Assembly: GCA_902604695.1 (NCBI GenBank)
Contig: CACKZT010000001.1
Location: 62,001 to 126,000 of the forward strand
Reading direction: 5' to 3'
Source of the DNA: an uncultured Pelagibacteraceae bacterium
GTDB lineage: Bacteria; Pseudomonadota; Alphaproteobacteria; Pelagibacterales; Pelagibacteraceae
DNA length: 64,000 nucleotides
Shown here: one piece after another, positions 29,977 to 39,055 of the stretch
How the letters are laid out: each line of letters begins with the position of its first letter
How positions within the stretch are numbered: position 1 is the stretch's first letter
Notes under the pieces: model-generated
The model's input: the letters and a program-made list of their open reading frames with translations, nothing else
The model's database searches: none
Told to the model about the DNA's origin: nothing
Made by a program: the position numbers and the translations under genes

Positions 29977-30795
29977 ATGATAAAACAAGCAATTATTCCA
30001 CTCGCTGGTTTAGGTACAAGAATGCTTCCATTAACTAGCGTTATTCCCAAAGAACTTATGCCGATAAATGGCAAACCTAATTTAGAATATATATTAGAAG
30101 AATGTTTAAGTGCCGGTGTTAAAGAATTCATATTTATTATTTCTAAAAAAAAAATGGGTATTAAGAAATATTTTTTTAATGATAAATTTTATAAAAAAGT
30201 TATAAAAAAAAATAAAGACCAAAGAATAATTGATGAATATAACAAGATTAAAAAATACCAAAAAAAAATTAGATTTGTTTATCAAAATAAACCCAAAGGC
30301 ACCGGTGATGCTATTTTAAAATGTAAAAAACTTATTAAAAATAAATATTTTCTTTTATTGCTGCCAGATGATTTAATTATAAAAAAAAATTGTTCAAGTG
30401 AAATGATCAAATTGCACAAAAAAATTAAGGGTTCAGTTATTGCTACTAAAAAAGTTGAAAAAAAAAATATTTCAAGGTGGGGAATTTTATCTATTAAAAA
30501 TAAAAAAAAAAATTATTTTCAGATTAAAGATGTAGTGGAAAAACCGAAGATTAAAAATGCACCTTCAAATTATGCAATTATTGGCAGGTACATCCTTCCA
30601 AGCGATATATTTAGTGAAATAAAAAAATTAAAACCTGGTCAAGGTGGGGAAATACATATTACTGATGCGATTAAAAATCTTATTCATAAAAATTATAAGT
30701 TTTATGGAAATATCTTTAAAGGAAAATATTTAGATTGTGGAACTTTAGATGGATATATAAACTCTGGAGCAGAAATTACCAAAGGAATAAAATGA
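29977..30795 (+). CDS. galU: UTP--glucose-1-phosphate uridylyltransferase
   Basis: GalU makes UDP-glucose from UTP and glucose 1-phosphate. I chose the ATG at 29977 (272 residues, beginning MIKQAIIPLAGLGTRMLPLT); the frame stays open to a GTG at 29950 but the extra nine residues are not family-like. The nucleotide-binding GLGTR and KELMPI motifs, the RFVYQNKPKGTGDAI segment and a GGEIHITDAI stretch are present. The stop overlaps the ugd start (ATGA), and the two enzymes form a UDP-glucuronate pathway. Confidence 0.95.
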   Translation: MIKQAIIPLAGLGTRMLPLTSVIPKELMPINGKPNLEYILEECLSAGVKEFIFIISKKKMGIKKYFFNDKFYKKVIKKNKDQRIIDEYNKIKKYQKKIRFVYQNKPKGTGDAILKCKKLIKNKYFLLLLPDDLIIKKNCSSEMIKLHKKIKGSVIATKKVEKKNISRWGILSIKNKKKNYFQIKDVVEKPKIKNAPSNYAIIGRYILPSDIFSEIKKLKPGQGGEIHITDAIKNLIHKNYKFYGNIFKGKYLDCGTLDGYINSGAEITKGIK

Positions 30796-32096
30796 AATTA
30801 TGTATGATAGGTACCGGCTATGTTGGTTTAGTTAGTGGTACTTGCTTTGCTGATATAGGTAATCAAGTAATTTGTGTAGATAAAGATTTAAATAAAATTA
30901 AAAAATTAAACATGGGTATTTCTCCGATTTATGAGCCTGGTTTAAATGAATTAATAAAAAAAAATTTTTTAGCAAAACGATTATCTTTTACAACAGATAT
31001 CAAAAAAGCTATTGAACTTTCTAATATAATTTTTATTTGTGTGGGCACGCCAACTCAGAAAGGATCTCTTAATGTAGATCTTTCATTTGTATACAAGTGT
31101 ACAAAAGAAATTTTAAAATATACAAGAAATAAGAAAATTATCGTTACAAAATCTACCGTACCAATTGGAACTGGAGATCAGATTGATAAGTTAGTTAAAA
31201 AAAAGAGAAAACTATTTACCGTTATATCAAATCCAGAGTTTCTTAGAGAAGGAGAGGCTATACGTGACTTCAGGTATCCTGACAGAATTGTAATTGGCTC
31301 TAATGAAAAAAAAGTATTTAATGTAATGAAAAAACTTTATTCTCCTTTAATAAACAAAGGCGCAAAATTTTTTACAACATCGAGAAAAAGTGCAGAATTA
31401 ATAAAGTATGCTTCAAATGCGTTTCTTGCAACAAAAATTACTTTTATAAATGAATTAGCTAATTTATGTGAGAAATCAGGAATAGAGGTAGAAGATATTT
31501 CTTTGGGAATTGGATCTGATAATAGAATAGGTAGTAGATTTTTACGAGCTGGACCAGCCTATGGAGGGTCCTGTTTTCCAAAAGATACAAAAGGATTAGT
31601 ATCAGCTGCAGACAAATATAAAGTAAATTTATCAGTTGTTAAATCTGTAATTAAATCCAATAATGAAAGAGTTAATTTGTTAACTCAAAGAATACATAAA
31701 ATTTTAGGAACTAATTTAAAAAATAAAAAAATTTCATTTTTAGGGGTGACGTTTAAGCCTAATACAGATGACATGAGAGACTCAACTAGCTTAAGAATGA
31801 TTCCTTATCTATCAAAAAAAGGTGTAAAAATTAATTATTATGATCCATCAGGTAAAAAAGAAGAATTTAAAAATGTTAAAAATTGTTTTTTTAAACCTAA
31901 TATTAAAAAAAATTGCTTCAATGTAGATTTAGTTATTTTATTAACTGAGTGGGATGAGTTTAAAACTATAGATTTTAAAAAGATTGTAAGAAACAATAAA
32001 TTTAAAGTTTATGATCTAAGAAATCTTTATAGTGCAAAAGACATGAAGAAAAAGAAAATTAAATATTATTCAGTTGGTAGGCCAAATTTTAAATAA
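30792..32096 (+). CDS. ugd: UDP-glucose 6-dehydrogenase
   Basis: This NAD-dependent enzyme oxidises UDP-glucose to UDP-glucuronate for surface polysaccharide. The start at 30792 gives 434 residues with the Rossmann motif GTGYVG at 7-12; upstream in-frame codons to 30735 lie within galU and are a shadow. The catalytic cysteine is C261 in GGSCFPKD. AAAGGAATAAA before the ATG is a good ribosome-binding site. It is coupled to galU by a four-base overlap, and the end overlaps the convergent RidA-like gene by eight bases. Confidence 0.96.
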   Translation: MKLCMIGTGYVGLVSGTCFADIGNQVICVDKDLNKIKKLNMGISPIYEPGLNELIKKNFLAKRLSFTTDIKKAIELSNIIFICVGTPTQKGSLNVDLSFVYKCTKEILKYTRNKKIIVTKSTVPIGTGDQIDKLVKKKRKLFTVISNPEFLREGEAIRDFRYPDRIVIGSNEKKVFNVMKKLYSPLINKGAKFFTTSRKSAELIKYASNAFLATKITFINELANLCEKSGIEVEDISLGIGSDNRIGSRFLRAGPAYGGSCFPKDTKGLVSAADKYKVNLSVVKSVIKSNNERVNLLTQRIHKILGTNLKNKKISFLGVTFKPNTDDMRDSTSLRMIPYLSKKGVKINYYDPSGKKEEFKNVKNCFFKPNIKKNCFNVDLVILLTEWDEFKTIDFKKIVRNNKFKVYDLRNLYSAKDMKKKKIKYYSVGRPNFK

Positions 32097-32550
32097 TTTC
32101 AAATATAGCATCAACTTCAACTGCTACTCCCAGAGGCAAACTATTTGTGCTTACAGCAGCACGAGTATGTTCTCCTCTTTGATCCAATATTTTTACTATT
32201 ATGTCTGAAGCACCATTAATAACTTTAGGCTGATCGATAAAATCATCTGTTGAATTTACATAACCAGTTATCTTTACACATGTTTTAATTCTATCTAAGT
32301 CACCTTCACAAGCTTTTCTAGCATGGGCAATTATACTTAAACCACAATTTTCCGCAGCTTTGTAACCTTGATCTAAATTTAACTCTCTTCCTACCTTACC
32401 CTTGATAAGTTTTGCATGATTATCTATAGATACTTGTCCTGATATAAATAGAAGTTTACCAACAATTTTAGTAGCAACATAGGCTCCTACAGGTGATTTA
32501 GGCTCTGGTAAAACTATTCCCAACTTCTTTAATTTATCACTTGAGCTCAT
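32089..32550 (-). CDS. RidA/YjgF-family protein
   Basis: The 153-residue product belongs to the RidA (YjgF/YER057c/UK114) superfamily, whose best-studied members hydrolyse reactive enamine or imine intermediates from PLP enzymes. The LLFISGQVSIDNHAKLIKGK strand and the C-terminal LPLGVAVEVDAIFEI match the fold. It is longer than true RidA (about 128 residues) and resembles the YjgF-like subgroup of unknown substrate. It follows the small secreted-protein gene, sharing one base, and is the last gene of the topA group. Confidence 0.85.
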   Translation of the reverse strand: MSSSDKLKKLGIVLPEPKSPVGAYVATKIVGKLLFISGQVSIDNHAKLIKGKVGRELNLDQGYKAAENCGLSIIAHARKACEGDLDRIKTCVKITGYVNSTDDFIDQPKVINGASDIIVKILDQRGEHTRAAVSTNSLPLGVAVEVDAIFEII

Positions 32551-32795
32551 TAATTACTTTTTGGTAAACCTTTCAAAATTTTTTCTTTACTATCTTTTAA
32601 TTGGTTTTTTCCTTCCTGAAGTTTTATTTTCTGAAAACTTTTAGTGTCATCTATAAATTTTTTTGTTTTACATTTTATGTCAAATTTTTTACATTTAGAA
32701 ATATCAGCATTTACAGATGCTATTGATAGAGACAGAAATATAAAAGTAAAAAATAAAAAAATTATTCTATTTTCTTTTTTTTTTGGTTTTGTCAT
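32550..32795 (-). CDS. Small secreted hypothetical protein
   Basis: I do not recognise this 81-residue protein. Residues 1-9 are basic, 10-26 form a strongly hydrophobic stretch, and VNA followed by Asp at 31 looks like a signal peptidase I site. The mature part of about 51 residues is Lys-rich with two cysteines (SKCKKFDIKCKTKK) and a predicted amphipathic helix. The gene overlaps the end of topA by 29 bases in another frame and touches the RidA-like gene. A clear signal peptide in a conserved operon position argues that it is real. Confidence 0.65.
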   Translation of the reverse strand: MTKPKKKENRIIFLFFTFIFLSLSIASVNADISKCKKFDIKCKTKKFIDDTKSFQKIKLQEGKNQLKDSKEKILKGLPKSN

Positions 32796-35328
32796 ATTCT
32801 TTTCTTTTTTCTATTAGTATTAATGCTTCATCCATTGTCAACTCATTTGGATCTTTTTCTTCTGGTATTGTTGCATTTAAAGATTTATATTTTATATAAG
32901 GACCATATTGGCCTTTCATTATTCTAACAGGTTTTTTATCCTCAGGGTGTTCTCCTAGATCCTTAATTATAGAAGATGAAATTCTACCAGGTTTAGCTTC
33001 AGCAATCATAGTGATTGCCCGATTTAAACCAATTGAAAAAATATCCTCTACATTTTCAAGCCTAGCAGATTTTTTTTCACATTTTAGATATGGGCCAAAT
33101 CTACCCGAGTTTAAAGTTATATCTTCACCATTTTCGGGATGTTGTCCTAATACTTTTGGCAATGAACATAAAAACTTTGCTTTATTCAAATCTACACTTT
33201 CAACATCTATGCCTTTTGGAATTGAAACATTCTGAAAGTTTTCATTTTCTTTCTTTTTCTTTTTCTTCTTCTTCTTTTTGATTTCTTGATCAACGTTTTC
33301 TTTTTCATACTGCAAGTATGGACCAAATCTTCCATTTTTAAGATATATATCTTTTCCATTATCGTTTTGACCAATTAATTTTGGTTCTGCTAAATTATAT
33401 TGAGCTGCCGCTTTGCTTTTAGACAAAGGTCTAGTAAATTTACAATCTGGGTAATTTGAACAACCAATAAAAGCACCACCTCGGAAGCTATTCTTTAGAC
33501 TAAGTTGGCCATTTGAACATAATTTGCATTTTCTATCTATGGTGTTATTAGAATCTCTGTCAAAAATAAGCGTACCTAAACTTTCATTTAAAAGATCTAA
33601 AACTTCCCTAGTTCTCTTTTCTTTAACTTCGCCTATATTTTTATAGAAATCTTTCCAAAAGTTTTCTAAAACTTTAACCCATTCAATTTTACCACTAGTT
33701 ATTTCATCTAGCTGGTTTTCTAGATCAGCAGTAAAATTATAGTCTACATATTTGGAAAATAACTTTTCTAAAAACGCAGAAATTAATTTACCTCTATCCG
33801 TAGGGTGGAATCTTTTATTTATTAGTTCTACGTAATTTCTCGTAGATAAAACTGAAATAATACTGGCGTATGTAGAAGGCCTGCCAATACCTAGTTCTTC
33901 CATCTTTTTAACCAAACTGGCCTCAGAGTATCTTGGTGGTGGGTCTGTGAAATGTTGTTCATCAATAAGTTTTAAAATATTTACATCTTCATTAATCTTA
34001 ATTTCAGGTAATATATTTTTAGCATCTTCATCTGTTTCTTGAACTTGATATACTTTTAAAAAACCATCAAATTTAATAATAGAGCCACTCGCTCGAAAAT
34101 TTATTTTTTTATCATCAGATGAGATAATTATTGTACTTCGATCAAATTCTGCAGGTGTCATTTGAGAAGAGAGAGCTCTTGACCAAATTAGCTCATAAAG
34201 CTTCAGTTGATCTGAGTTGACATATTTTTTTAAATCAGAGGGTTTTTTTAAAATATTTGTTGGTCTTATAGCCTCATGAGCCTCTTGTGCATTTTTTGCT
34301 TTTTTTCCACTATAATTATTAGAAAACTCAGGTAAATATTTCTCTCCAAAATCATCCTCAATAAATTTTCTAATATCATTAACTGCTTCTTTAGAAATAT
34401 TTGTGCCATCGGTTCTCATATAAGTTATTAAGCCGGTTGTTTCACCGTCTATATCAACACCTTGATACAATCTTTGTGCAATCTGCATTGTTCTAGATGC
34501 ACCAAAGCCAAATTTACTTGAAGCAGTTTGTTGCAATGTAGAAGTAGTGAAGGGGGCCAAAGGATTTCTTCTGAATGTTTTCGTGTTCACATCAGATACT
34601 TTAAAATTTGAATTATTTATTATCTTTATAGCGCTATCAATTTCACTTTTATTCTTAAAAGAGAATCTCTCAATCTTATTGGAATTATACAAACTTAATT
34701 TTGAGAAAATATTTTTATTATCTTTGTTTGTAAAATTGGAAGTTAGAGTCCAATATTCTTCTGGCTTAAATAATTCAATTTCTTTCTCTCTTTCAGTTAT
34801 TAATTTAAGGGCTACAGATTGAACTCGACCTGCTGATTTAGATCCAGGTAATTTAGTCCATAAAATCGGAGATATATTAAAACCAACAAGATAGTCAAGG
34901 GCTCTTCTTGCAAGATATGCCTCAACCAAAGAAATTTCAATTTTCCTTGGATTTTCAATTGCTTTTAAAATAGTTTTTTTTGTTATTTCATTGAAAACAA
35001 CTCTTTCTAAAGATTTATCTTTCAATAATTTTTTTGACTCCAGCACTTCTTTAACATGCCAGGCTATTGCTTCGCCTTCTCTATCAGGGTCGGTAGCTAA
35101 TATAATTTTTTTCGAGTCTTTAGCTGCGTCAGTTATTTCTTTAAGATATTTTTTCGAAAAAGAGTCTATTTCCCACTGCATTTCAAAACTTTTTTCTGGA
35201 TTTACAGATCCGTTTTTAGAGGGCAGATCTCTGATATGTCCATAGCTAGCTAAAACTAGATAATCTTTTCCAAGATATTTATTTATGGTCTTTGCTTTTG
35301 CAGGACTTTCAACAATTACTAAATTCAT
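32767..35328 (-). CDS. topA: DNA topoisomerase I
   Basis: Type IA topoisomerase that relaxes negative supercoils. The Toprim domain begins SPAKAKTINKYLG and has the acidic DPDREGE motif; the catalytic tyrosine is Y303 in TYMRTDGTNIS. The C terminus has one four-cysteine zinc ribbon (CKLC...CSNYPDC) followed by degenerate repeats of the GRFGPYL type. Between these repeats lies an uninterrupted run of ten lysines. At 853 residues the length is normal. It follows plsY by 69 bases and could have its own promoter. Confidence 0.97.
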   Translation of the reverse strand: MNLVIVESPAKAKTINKYLGKDYLVLASYGHIRDLPSKNGSVNPEKSFEMQWEIDSFSKKYLKEITDAAKDSKKIILATDPDREGEAIAWHVKEVLESKKLLKDKSLERVVFNEITKKTILKAIENPRKIEISLVEAYLARRALDYLVGFNISPILWTKLPGSKSAGRVQSVALKLITEREKEIELFKPEEYWTLTSNFTNKDNKNIFSKLSLYNSNKIERFSFKNKSEIDSAIKIINNSNFKVSDVNTKTFRRNPLAPFTTSTLQQTASSKFGFGASRTMQIAQRLYQGVDIDGETTGLITYMRTDGTNISKEAVNDIRKFIEDDFGEKYLPEFSNNYSGKKAKNAQEAHEAIRPTNILKKPSDLKKYVNSDQLKLYELIWSRALSSQMTPAEFDRSTIIISSDDKKINFRASGSIIKFDGFLKVYQVQETDEDAKNILPEIKINEDVNILKLIDEQHFTDPPPRYSEASLVKKMEELGIGRPSTYASIISVLSTRNYVELINKRFHPTDRGKLISAFLEKLFSKYVDYNFTADLENQLDEITSGKIEWVKVLENFWKDFYKNIGEVKEKRTREVLDLLNESLGTLIFDRDSNNTIDRKCKLCSNGQLSLKNSFRGGAFIGCSNYPDCKFTRPLSKSKAAAQYNLAEPKLIGQNDNGKDIYLKNGRFGPYLQYEKENVDQEIKKKKKKKKKKENENFQNVSIPKGIDVESVDLNKAKFLCSLPKVLGQHPENGEDITLNSGRFGPYLKCEKKSARLENVEDIFSIGLNRAITMIAEAKPGRISSSIIKDLGEHPEDKKPVRIMKGQYGPYIKYKSLNATIPEEKDPNELTMDEALILIEKRKEYDKTKKKRK

Positions 35329-35397
35329 TATATGTTATTTTCAAATATAAGAGTGTTTGTCAAATTATTGATACAAAATTGTATAAAAACATATATA

Positions 35398-35979
35398 TTA
35401 GAACTTTATTTTGTTTTCCGTTCTATTCTTTAGCCTGATCACATTTTCTTTATGTGTATATAAAATTATTACAAAAAATATAAATAACAAAAGACTAATA
35501 TTAATATCAAAAATAATTAAAGAATATATAAAAACTATAAGCGTTGATAAGATGGAAGATAATGAAGAATATTTAAAAAAAATTAAAACAATTAACCAGG
35601 AGACTGAAAAAATTATTCCAAAATTGAAAGATAAAGCAGTGATAATCCCTAAATAAGTCGCAACACCTTTTCCACCTTTAAATCTTAACCATATTGGAAA
35701 AATATGTCCAATAAAGCTTGAAAGAGCAGAAAGGTAAATTAAATCATTAAAATAAATTATTGTTAGATATACAGATATATAACCTTTAGAAATATCAAAA
35801 AACAAAGTTAAGGCAGCTAATTTCTTTTCACCTGTCCTAAGAACATTTGTTGCACCAATATTTCCTGAACCTATATTTCTTACATCTTCCTTTAAAAAAA
35901 ATTTAGTAAGAATCAATCCAAATGGTATTGAACCAAGTATGTAGGAATATAAAACAACAATTATTAGATCTAGATTCAC
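35398..35979 (-). CDS. plsY: Acyl-phosphate--glycerol-3-phosphate acyltransferase PlsY
   Basis: PlsY is an inner-membrane enzyme that transfers an acyl group from acyl-phosphate to glycerol 3-phosphate, the first step of phospholipid synthesis. The 193-residue product has about five membrane helices and all three signature motifs: GSIPFG (16-21), the GSGNIGATNVLR loop, and FKGGKGVAT. The start overlaps the end of the upstream pyrC homologue by four bases, so the two are coupled. Confidence 0.95.
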   Translation of the reverse strand: MNLDLIIVVLYSYILGSIPFGLILTKFFLKEDVRNIGSGNIGATNVLRTGEKKLAALTLFFDISKGYISVYLTIIYFNDLIYLSALSSFIGHIFPIWLRFKGGKGVATYLGIITALSFNFGIIFSVSWLIVLIFFKYSSLSSILSTLIVFIYSLIIFDINISLLLFIFFVIILYTHKENVIRLKNRTENKIKF

Positions 35980-37268
35980 TTTTGACTAAATACTAACTCA
36001 CCATTTAAGAAAGTCATCAAAATTCTTCCTTGTAATTTTCTTCCTTCAATTGCCGTATTCTTAGATTTTGACATTAATGGATCTGCTTTAACCACCCATG
36101 GTTCATTTAAATCAAAAATGCATATATCAGCATCAGATCCTTGAACTAATGTTCCTTTGTTAATGTTCAAAATTTTTGAAGGATTAATAGTTAATGTTTC
36201 AATTATTTTATTCAAACTTAAGGATTCGTTATGATACATTTCAAGAGCTAATGGAAGAAGTGTTTCAATGCCTATAGCACCAACCGCGGCTTGGGCGAAA
36301 GGCAATCTTTTACTTTCTTCATCTTCAGGCCTATGATCAGAAACTATCACATCAATTAATCCGCTCTTAACACCTTCAACCAGTGCTTTTCTATCATCTT
36401 CAAGTCTTAAAGGGGGTGAAATTTTTAAAAAAGTTTTAAAATCTCCGATATCATTTTCATTTAAAGATAGATTATTAATAGAAACTCCAACTGAAAAAGC
36501 TTTCTTATTATCTTTATTTTTTTTAATTACCTCAAGAGAATGTCTAGATGATATTTGATTTATATGATATCTACATGGATATTCACTTAGCAGAGTAAGA
36601 TCTCTTTCTATAATTATTTTTTCAGCCACAGAGGATATTCCTTCTAATCCTAATCTGTTTGAAATTTCCCCTTCATTTATACAACCATTTTTCGATAGTT
36701 CATAATCTTCAGCGTGTTGCATGATTAAAACTCCTAGATCAGAAGCATAATTCATAATTCTAGCCATAGTTTCTGTGTTTTGAACAGTTTTTTTAACATC
36801 GGTAAAACCGATAATACCTCTAGCAGATAAAAGACCAAATTCAGTCATTAGCTTTCCTTGCATTTGTTTTGTAAGGGATGCACAAGGAAATAAATTCACC
36901 GAAGCTTTATCTCTGCCTCTTCTTATTATAAAGTCTACCATTGATACATTGTCAATTATTGGGTTTGTATCTGGCATTGTTACTATAGAAGTCACACCTC
37001 CAGATAATGCAGCTTGACTTAATGTTCTGAAATTTTCTTTATATTCAAAGCCTGGTTCACCAACAAAAGCTTTCATGTCAACTATTCCTGGTATTAGAAT
37101 TTTATTATTGATATCTATAATTTCTGCTGAAGAGGAGGCATCATTTTTTTTAATATTTTTACCTATTTTTTTAACTTTTCCGTTTTCATCAATTATTAGG
37201 GAACCTTTTTCATCTATATTTTGAGATGGATCTATTATTCTAGCGTTTATTAAAATTTTTTCTTTCAT
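35976..37268 (-). CDS. pyrC: Dihydroorotase homologue lacking metal ligands (PyrX type)
   Basis: The 430-residue product has the class I dihydroorotase fold and follows pyrB directly, with no gap. The metal-binding HxH motif, normally DLHVHFREPG, reads DMKAFVGEPG at 64-73, so both histidines and the substrate-binding arginine are lost. The later histidine of the HxxHxS motif is Gln (YHINQIS), and DHAPH reads DHRPE. It is therefore probably not a working dihydroorotase but a structural partner of aspartate carbamoyltransferase, as described for Pseudomonas PyrC'. An active pyrC should exist elsewhere. Confidence 0.88.
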   Translation of the reverse strand: MKEKILINARIIDPSQNIDEKGSLIIDENGKVKKIGKNIKKNDASSSAEIIDINNKILIPGIVDMKAFVGEPGFEYKENFRTLSQAALSGGVTSIVTMPDTNPIIDNVSMVDFIIRRGRDKASVNLFPCASLTKQMQGKLMTEFGLLSARGIIGFTDVKKTVQNTETMARIMNYASDLGVLIMQHAEDYELSKNGCINEGEISNRLGLEGISSVAEKIIIERDLTLLSEYPCRYHINQISSRHSLEVIKKNKDNKKAFSVGVSINNLSLNENDIGDFKTFLKISPPLRLEDDRKALVEGVKSGLIDVIVSDHRPEDEESKRLPFAQAAVGAIGIETLLPLALEMYHNESLSLNKIIETLTINPSKILNINKGTLVQGSDADICIFDLNEPWVVKADPLMSKSKNTAIEGRKLQGRILMTFLNGELVFSQK

Positions 37269-38213
37269 TTATTTACAATATATTTTTAAACATGCCATTC
37301 TTATCGCTACCCCTAATTCAACTTGTTCTTTAATTAAGCTTACATTAATATCATCAGCTAGTTTTGTATCTATTTCTACTCCTCTATTCATAGGTCCAGG
37401 ATGCATAATCAAAGCATCCTTACTAGCATATTTTAATTTTTCAGGTGTTAAACCGAAATATTCATAATATTCTCTTTTGGAAGGAAGAAAAGATCCCTGC
37501 ATTCTTTCGTTTTGAAGTCTTAACATCATAACGATGTCACATGATTCTAAACCTTTTCTCATATTAGTAAAAGATTTTACACCAAGTCTATCTATAGATT
37601 TTGGCATTAAAGTTTTTGGTGCGATAACATTTACTTCTGCACCTAGCATATTCATTAAGTAAATATTAGATCTAGCAACCCTTGAATGAAGAATGTCTCC
37701 ACATATTGCAATTTTCAAACCTTCAATCTTTCCTTTTCTATTTATTATAGTTAAAGCGTCTAATAATGCCTGAGTAGGATGTTCTCTTCTACCATCTCCA
37801 GCATTTATAACTGCACAATTTACTTTTTGAGATAAAAGATTTGGAGCACCAGAGTCTTGGTGCCTTATTACTATTAGATCTGGGTGCATAGCATTTAATG
37901 TCATAGCTGTGTCAATTAAAGTTTCTCCTTTTTTAAGAGCGGAGTTTGACATATTCATTGACATAACATCTGCACCTAATCTTTTTCCAGCTAAATCAAA
38001 AGAGCTTTGAGTTCTAGTTGAAGGTTCAAAAAATAAATTTATTTGTGTTTTTCCTCTAAGAACATCTAATTTTTTTGATTTGCTTCTATTTAACTTTATA
38101 AATGCTTTAGCTTCGTTTAGAATTTTTTTAGCATCTAAAATTGATAGATTTTGAATACCTAAAAGGTGTTTTTGAGAATTTTTAACAGCTGAAGTATTTT
38201 TTATTACTGCCAT
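37269..38213 (-). CDS. pyrB: Aspartate carbamoyltransferase catalytic subunit
   Basis: PyrB joins carbamoyl phosphate and aspartate in the first committed step of pyrimidine synthesis. I chose the ATG at 38213 (314 residues, [14 protein letters not shown]); the frame is open to a TTG at 38222. The carbamoyl-phosphate motif [35 protein letters not shown] and the C-terminal [12 protein letters not shown] are intact. It heads the pyrB-pyrC-plsY-topA group. No pyrI gene is present, consistent with an ATCase that uses a DHO-like partner. Confidence 0.96.
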   Translation of the reverse strand: MAVIKNTSAVKNSQKHLLGIQNLSILDAKKILNEAKAFIKLNRSKSKKLDVLRGKTQINLFFEPSTRTQSSFDLAGKRLGADVMSMNMSNSALKKGETLIDTAMTLNAMHPDLIVIRHQDSGAPNLLSQKVNCAVINAGDGRREHPTQALLDALTIINRKGKIEGLKIAICGDILHSRVARSNIYLMNMLGAEVNVIAPKTLMPKSIDRLGVKSFTNMRKGLESCDIVMMLRLQNERMQGSFLPSKREYYEYFGLTPEKLKYASKDALIMHPGPMNRGVEIDTKLADDINVSLIKEQVELGVAIRMACLKIYCK

Positions 38214-38248
38214 TAAAATCAACTCTATAGGCCTTTTGCTGCTTTATA

Positions 38249-38713
38249 TCAAGTATTTTCTTTAGTTAAGTAATCAAGTGCTCCTTGTAGTATAAATTGA
38301 GCTGAGTTTTCATCTAATTTACTAACTTTTTTACTTGAATTAATGTCCAAATTTCTCGATAAATTGAAGGCACCCTGGCTTGAATATCTCTCATCCCACA
38401 TAGTGACATTTTCTGTAATATCTTTTGATAAATTTATTGCTAAATCTTTCGCTGATTGAGATGATTTACTTTTTGATCCATCTAAGTTAATTGGATTTCC
38501 TACTATTATTCCCTTGATATCATTTTCTTCCATTATTTGTTTAAGCTCTTTTAAAAAAATTGAATATTCGTTTTTTATAATGGTAGAATAGGGAGTTGCT
38601 ATAATTTTATTTTCATCTGATATAGCTATTCCAATCCGTTTTTTTCCGGGGTCGATTCCCATTAATCTTGATTTTTTATCTAGTTTTTTCTTAAAATCTT
38701 CAATATCCAGCAT
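38249..38713 (-). CDS. ruvX: RuvX/YqgF-family putative pre-16S rRNA nuclease
   Basis: Members of this RNase H-like family (RuvX/YqgF) process the 5' end of 16S rRNA in bacteria. The 154-residue product from the ATG at 38713 has MGIDPGKKRIGIAISD with the catalytic D21, the GNPINLDGSKSKSSQSA motif, and MWDERYSS near the C terminus. A further in-frame ATG at 38758 would add 15 residues but would leave only nine bases to the divergent gatC. pyrB follows 35 bases downstream on the same strand. Confidence 0.93.
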   Translation of the reverse strand: MLDIEDFKKKLDKKSRLMGIDPGKKRIGIAISDENKIIATPYSTIIKNEYSIFLKELKQIMEENDIKGIIVGNPINLDGSKSKSSQSAKDLAINLSKDITENVTMWDERYSSQGAFNLSRNLDINSSKKVSKLDENSAQFILQGALDYLTKENT

Positions 38714-38767
38714 GTTTATGTTATATTTTATGATATTAATTTCCTGTAAAATTAACATAATTCACAA

Positions 38768-39055
38768 ATGTCTATAGATAAAGATAAAATTAAACATGTT
38801 AGCAAATTAGCTAGAATCTCAGTCAATGATAAGAAAATTGACGGTTTAACGAAAGACCTTACTTCAATATTCAAATTTATAGAACAGCTTAACGAACTAA
38901 ACACCGATAAAGTTGAACCTTTATCATCAATTTTAAATGAGCCATTAAGAACCAGAGAAGACAAAATTACAGATGGAAAAATGAGAGAAAAAATTTTAGA
39001 GAACTCTCCTCAAAAAAATGAAGAATTTTTTATTGTACCGAAGGTTATAGAATAA
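38768..39055 (+). CDS. gatC: Asp-tRNA(Asn)/Glu-tRNA(Gln) amidotransferase subunit C
   Basis: GatC is the small subunit that clamps GatA and GatB together. The 95-residue product has the typical start ([20 protein letters not shown]) and the central [18 protein letters not shown]. It is divergent from ruvX and first in the gatC-gatA-gatB operon. Its stop shares one base with the gatA start (TAATG). The complex supplies Gln-tRNA(Gln), and possibly Asn-tRNA(Asn), by amidating mischarged tRNA. Confidence 0.95.
   Translation: MSIDKDKIKHVSKLARISVNDKKIDGLTKDLTSIFKFIEQLNELNTDKVEPLSSILNEPLRTREDKITDGKMREKILENSPQKNEEFFIVPKVIE

Noticed and set aside
30735-30791. Upstream extension of ugd
   Set aside because: These codons lie in the end of galU, while MKLCMIGTGYVG at 30792 is the normal start and is coupled by ATGA to the galU stop.
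35335-35363. Possible topA promoter with a perfect TTGACA (minus strand, 35363-35358)
   Set aside because: The -35 matches, but no acceptable -10 lies 16-18 bases downstream (AAATAA at best), so I do not list it as a feature.
35371-35384. Inverted repeat ATACAA-AA-TTGTAT between plsY and topA
   Set aside because: It is made almost only of A and T with a two-base loop and no T run; such symmetry is expected by chance in AT-rich DNA.
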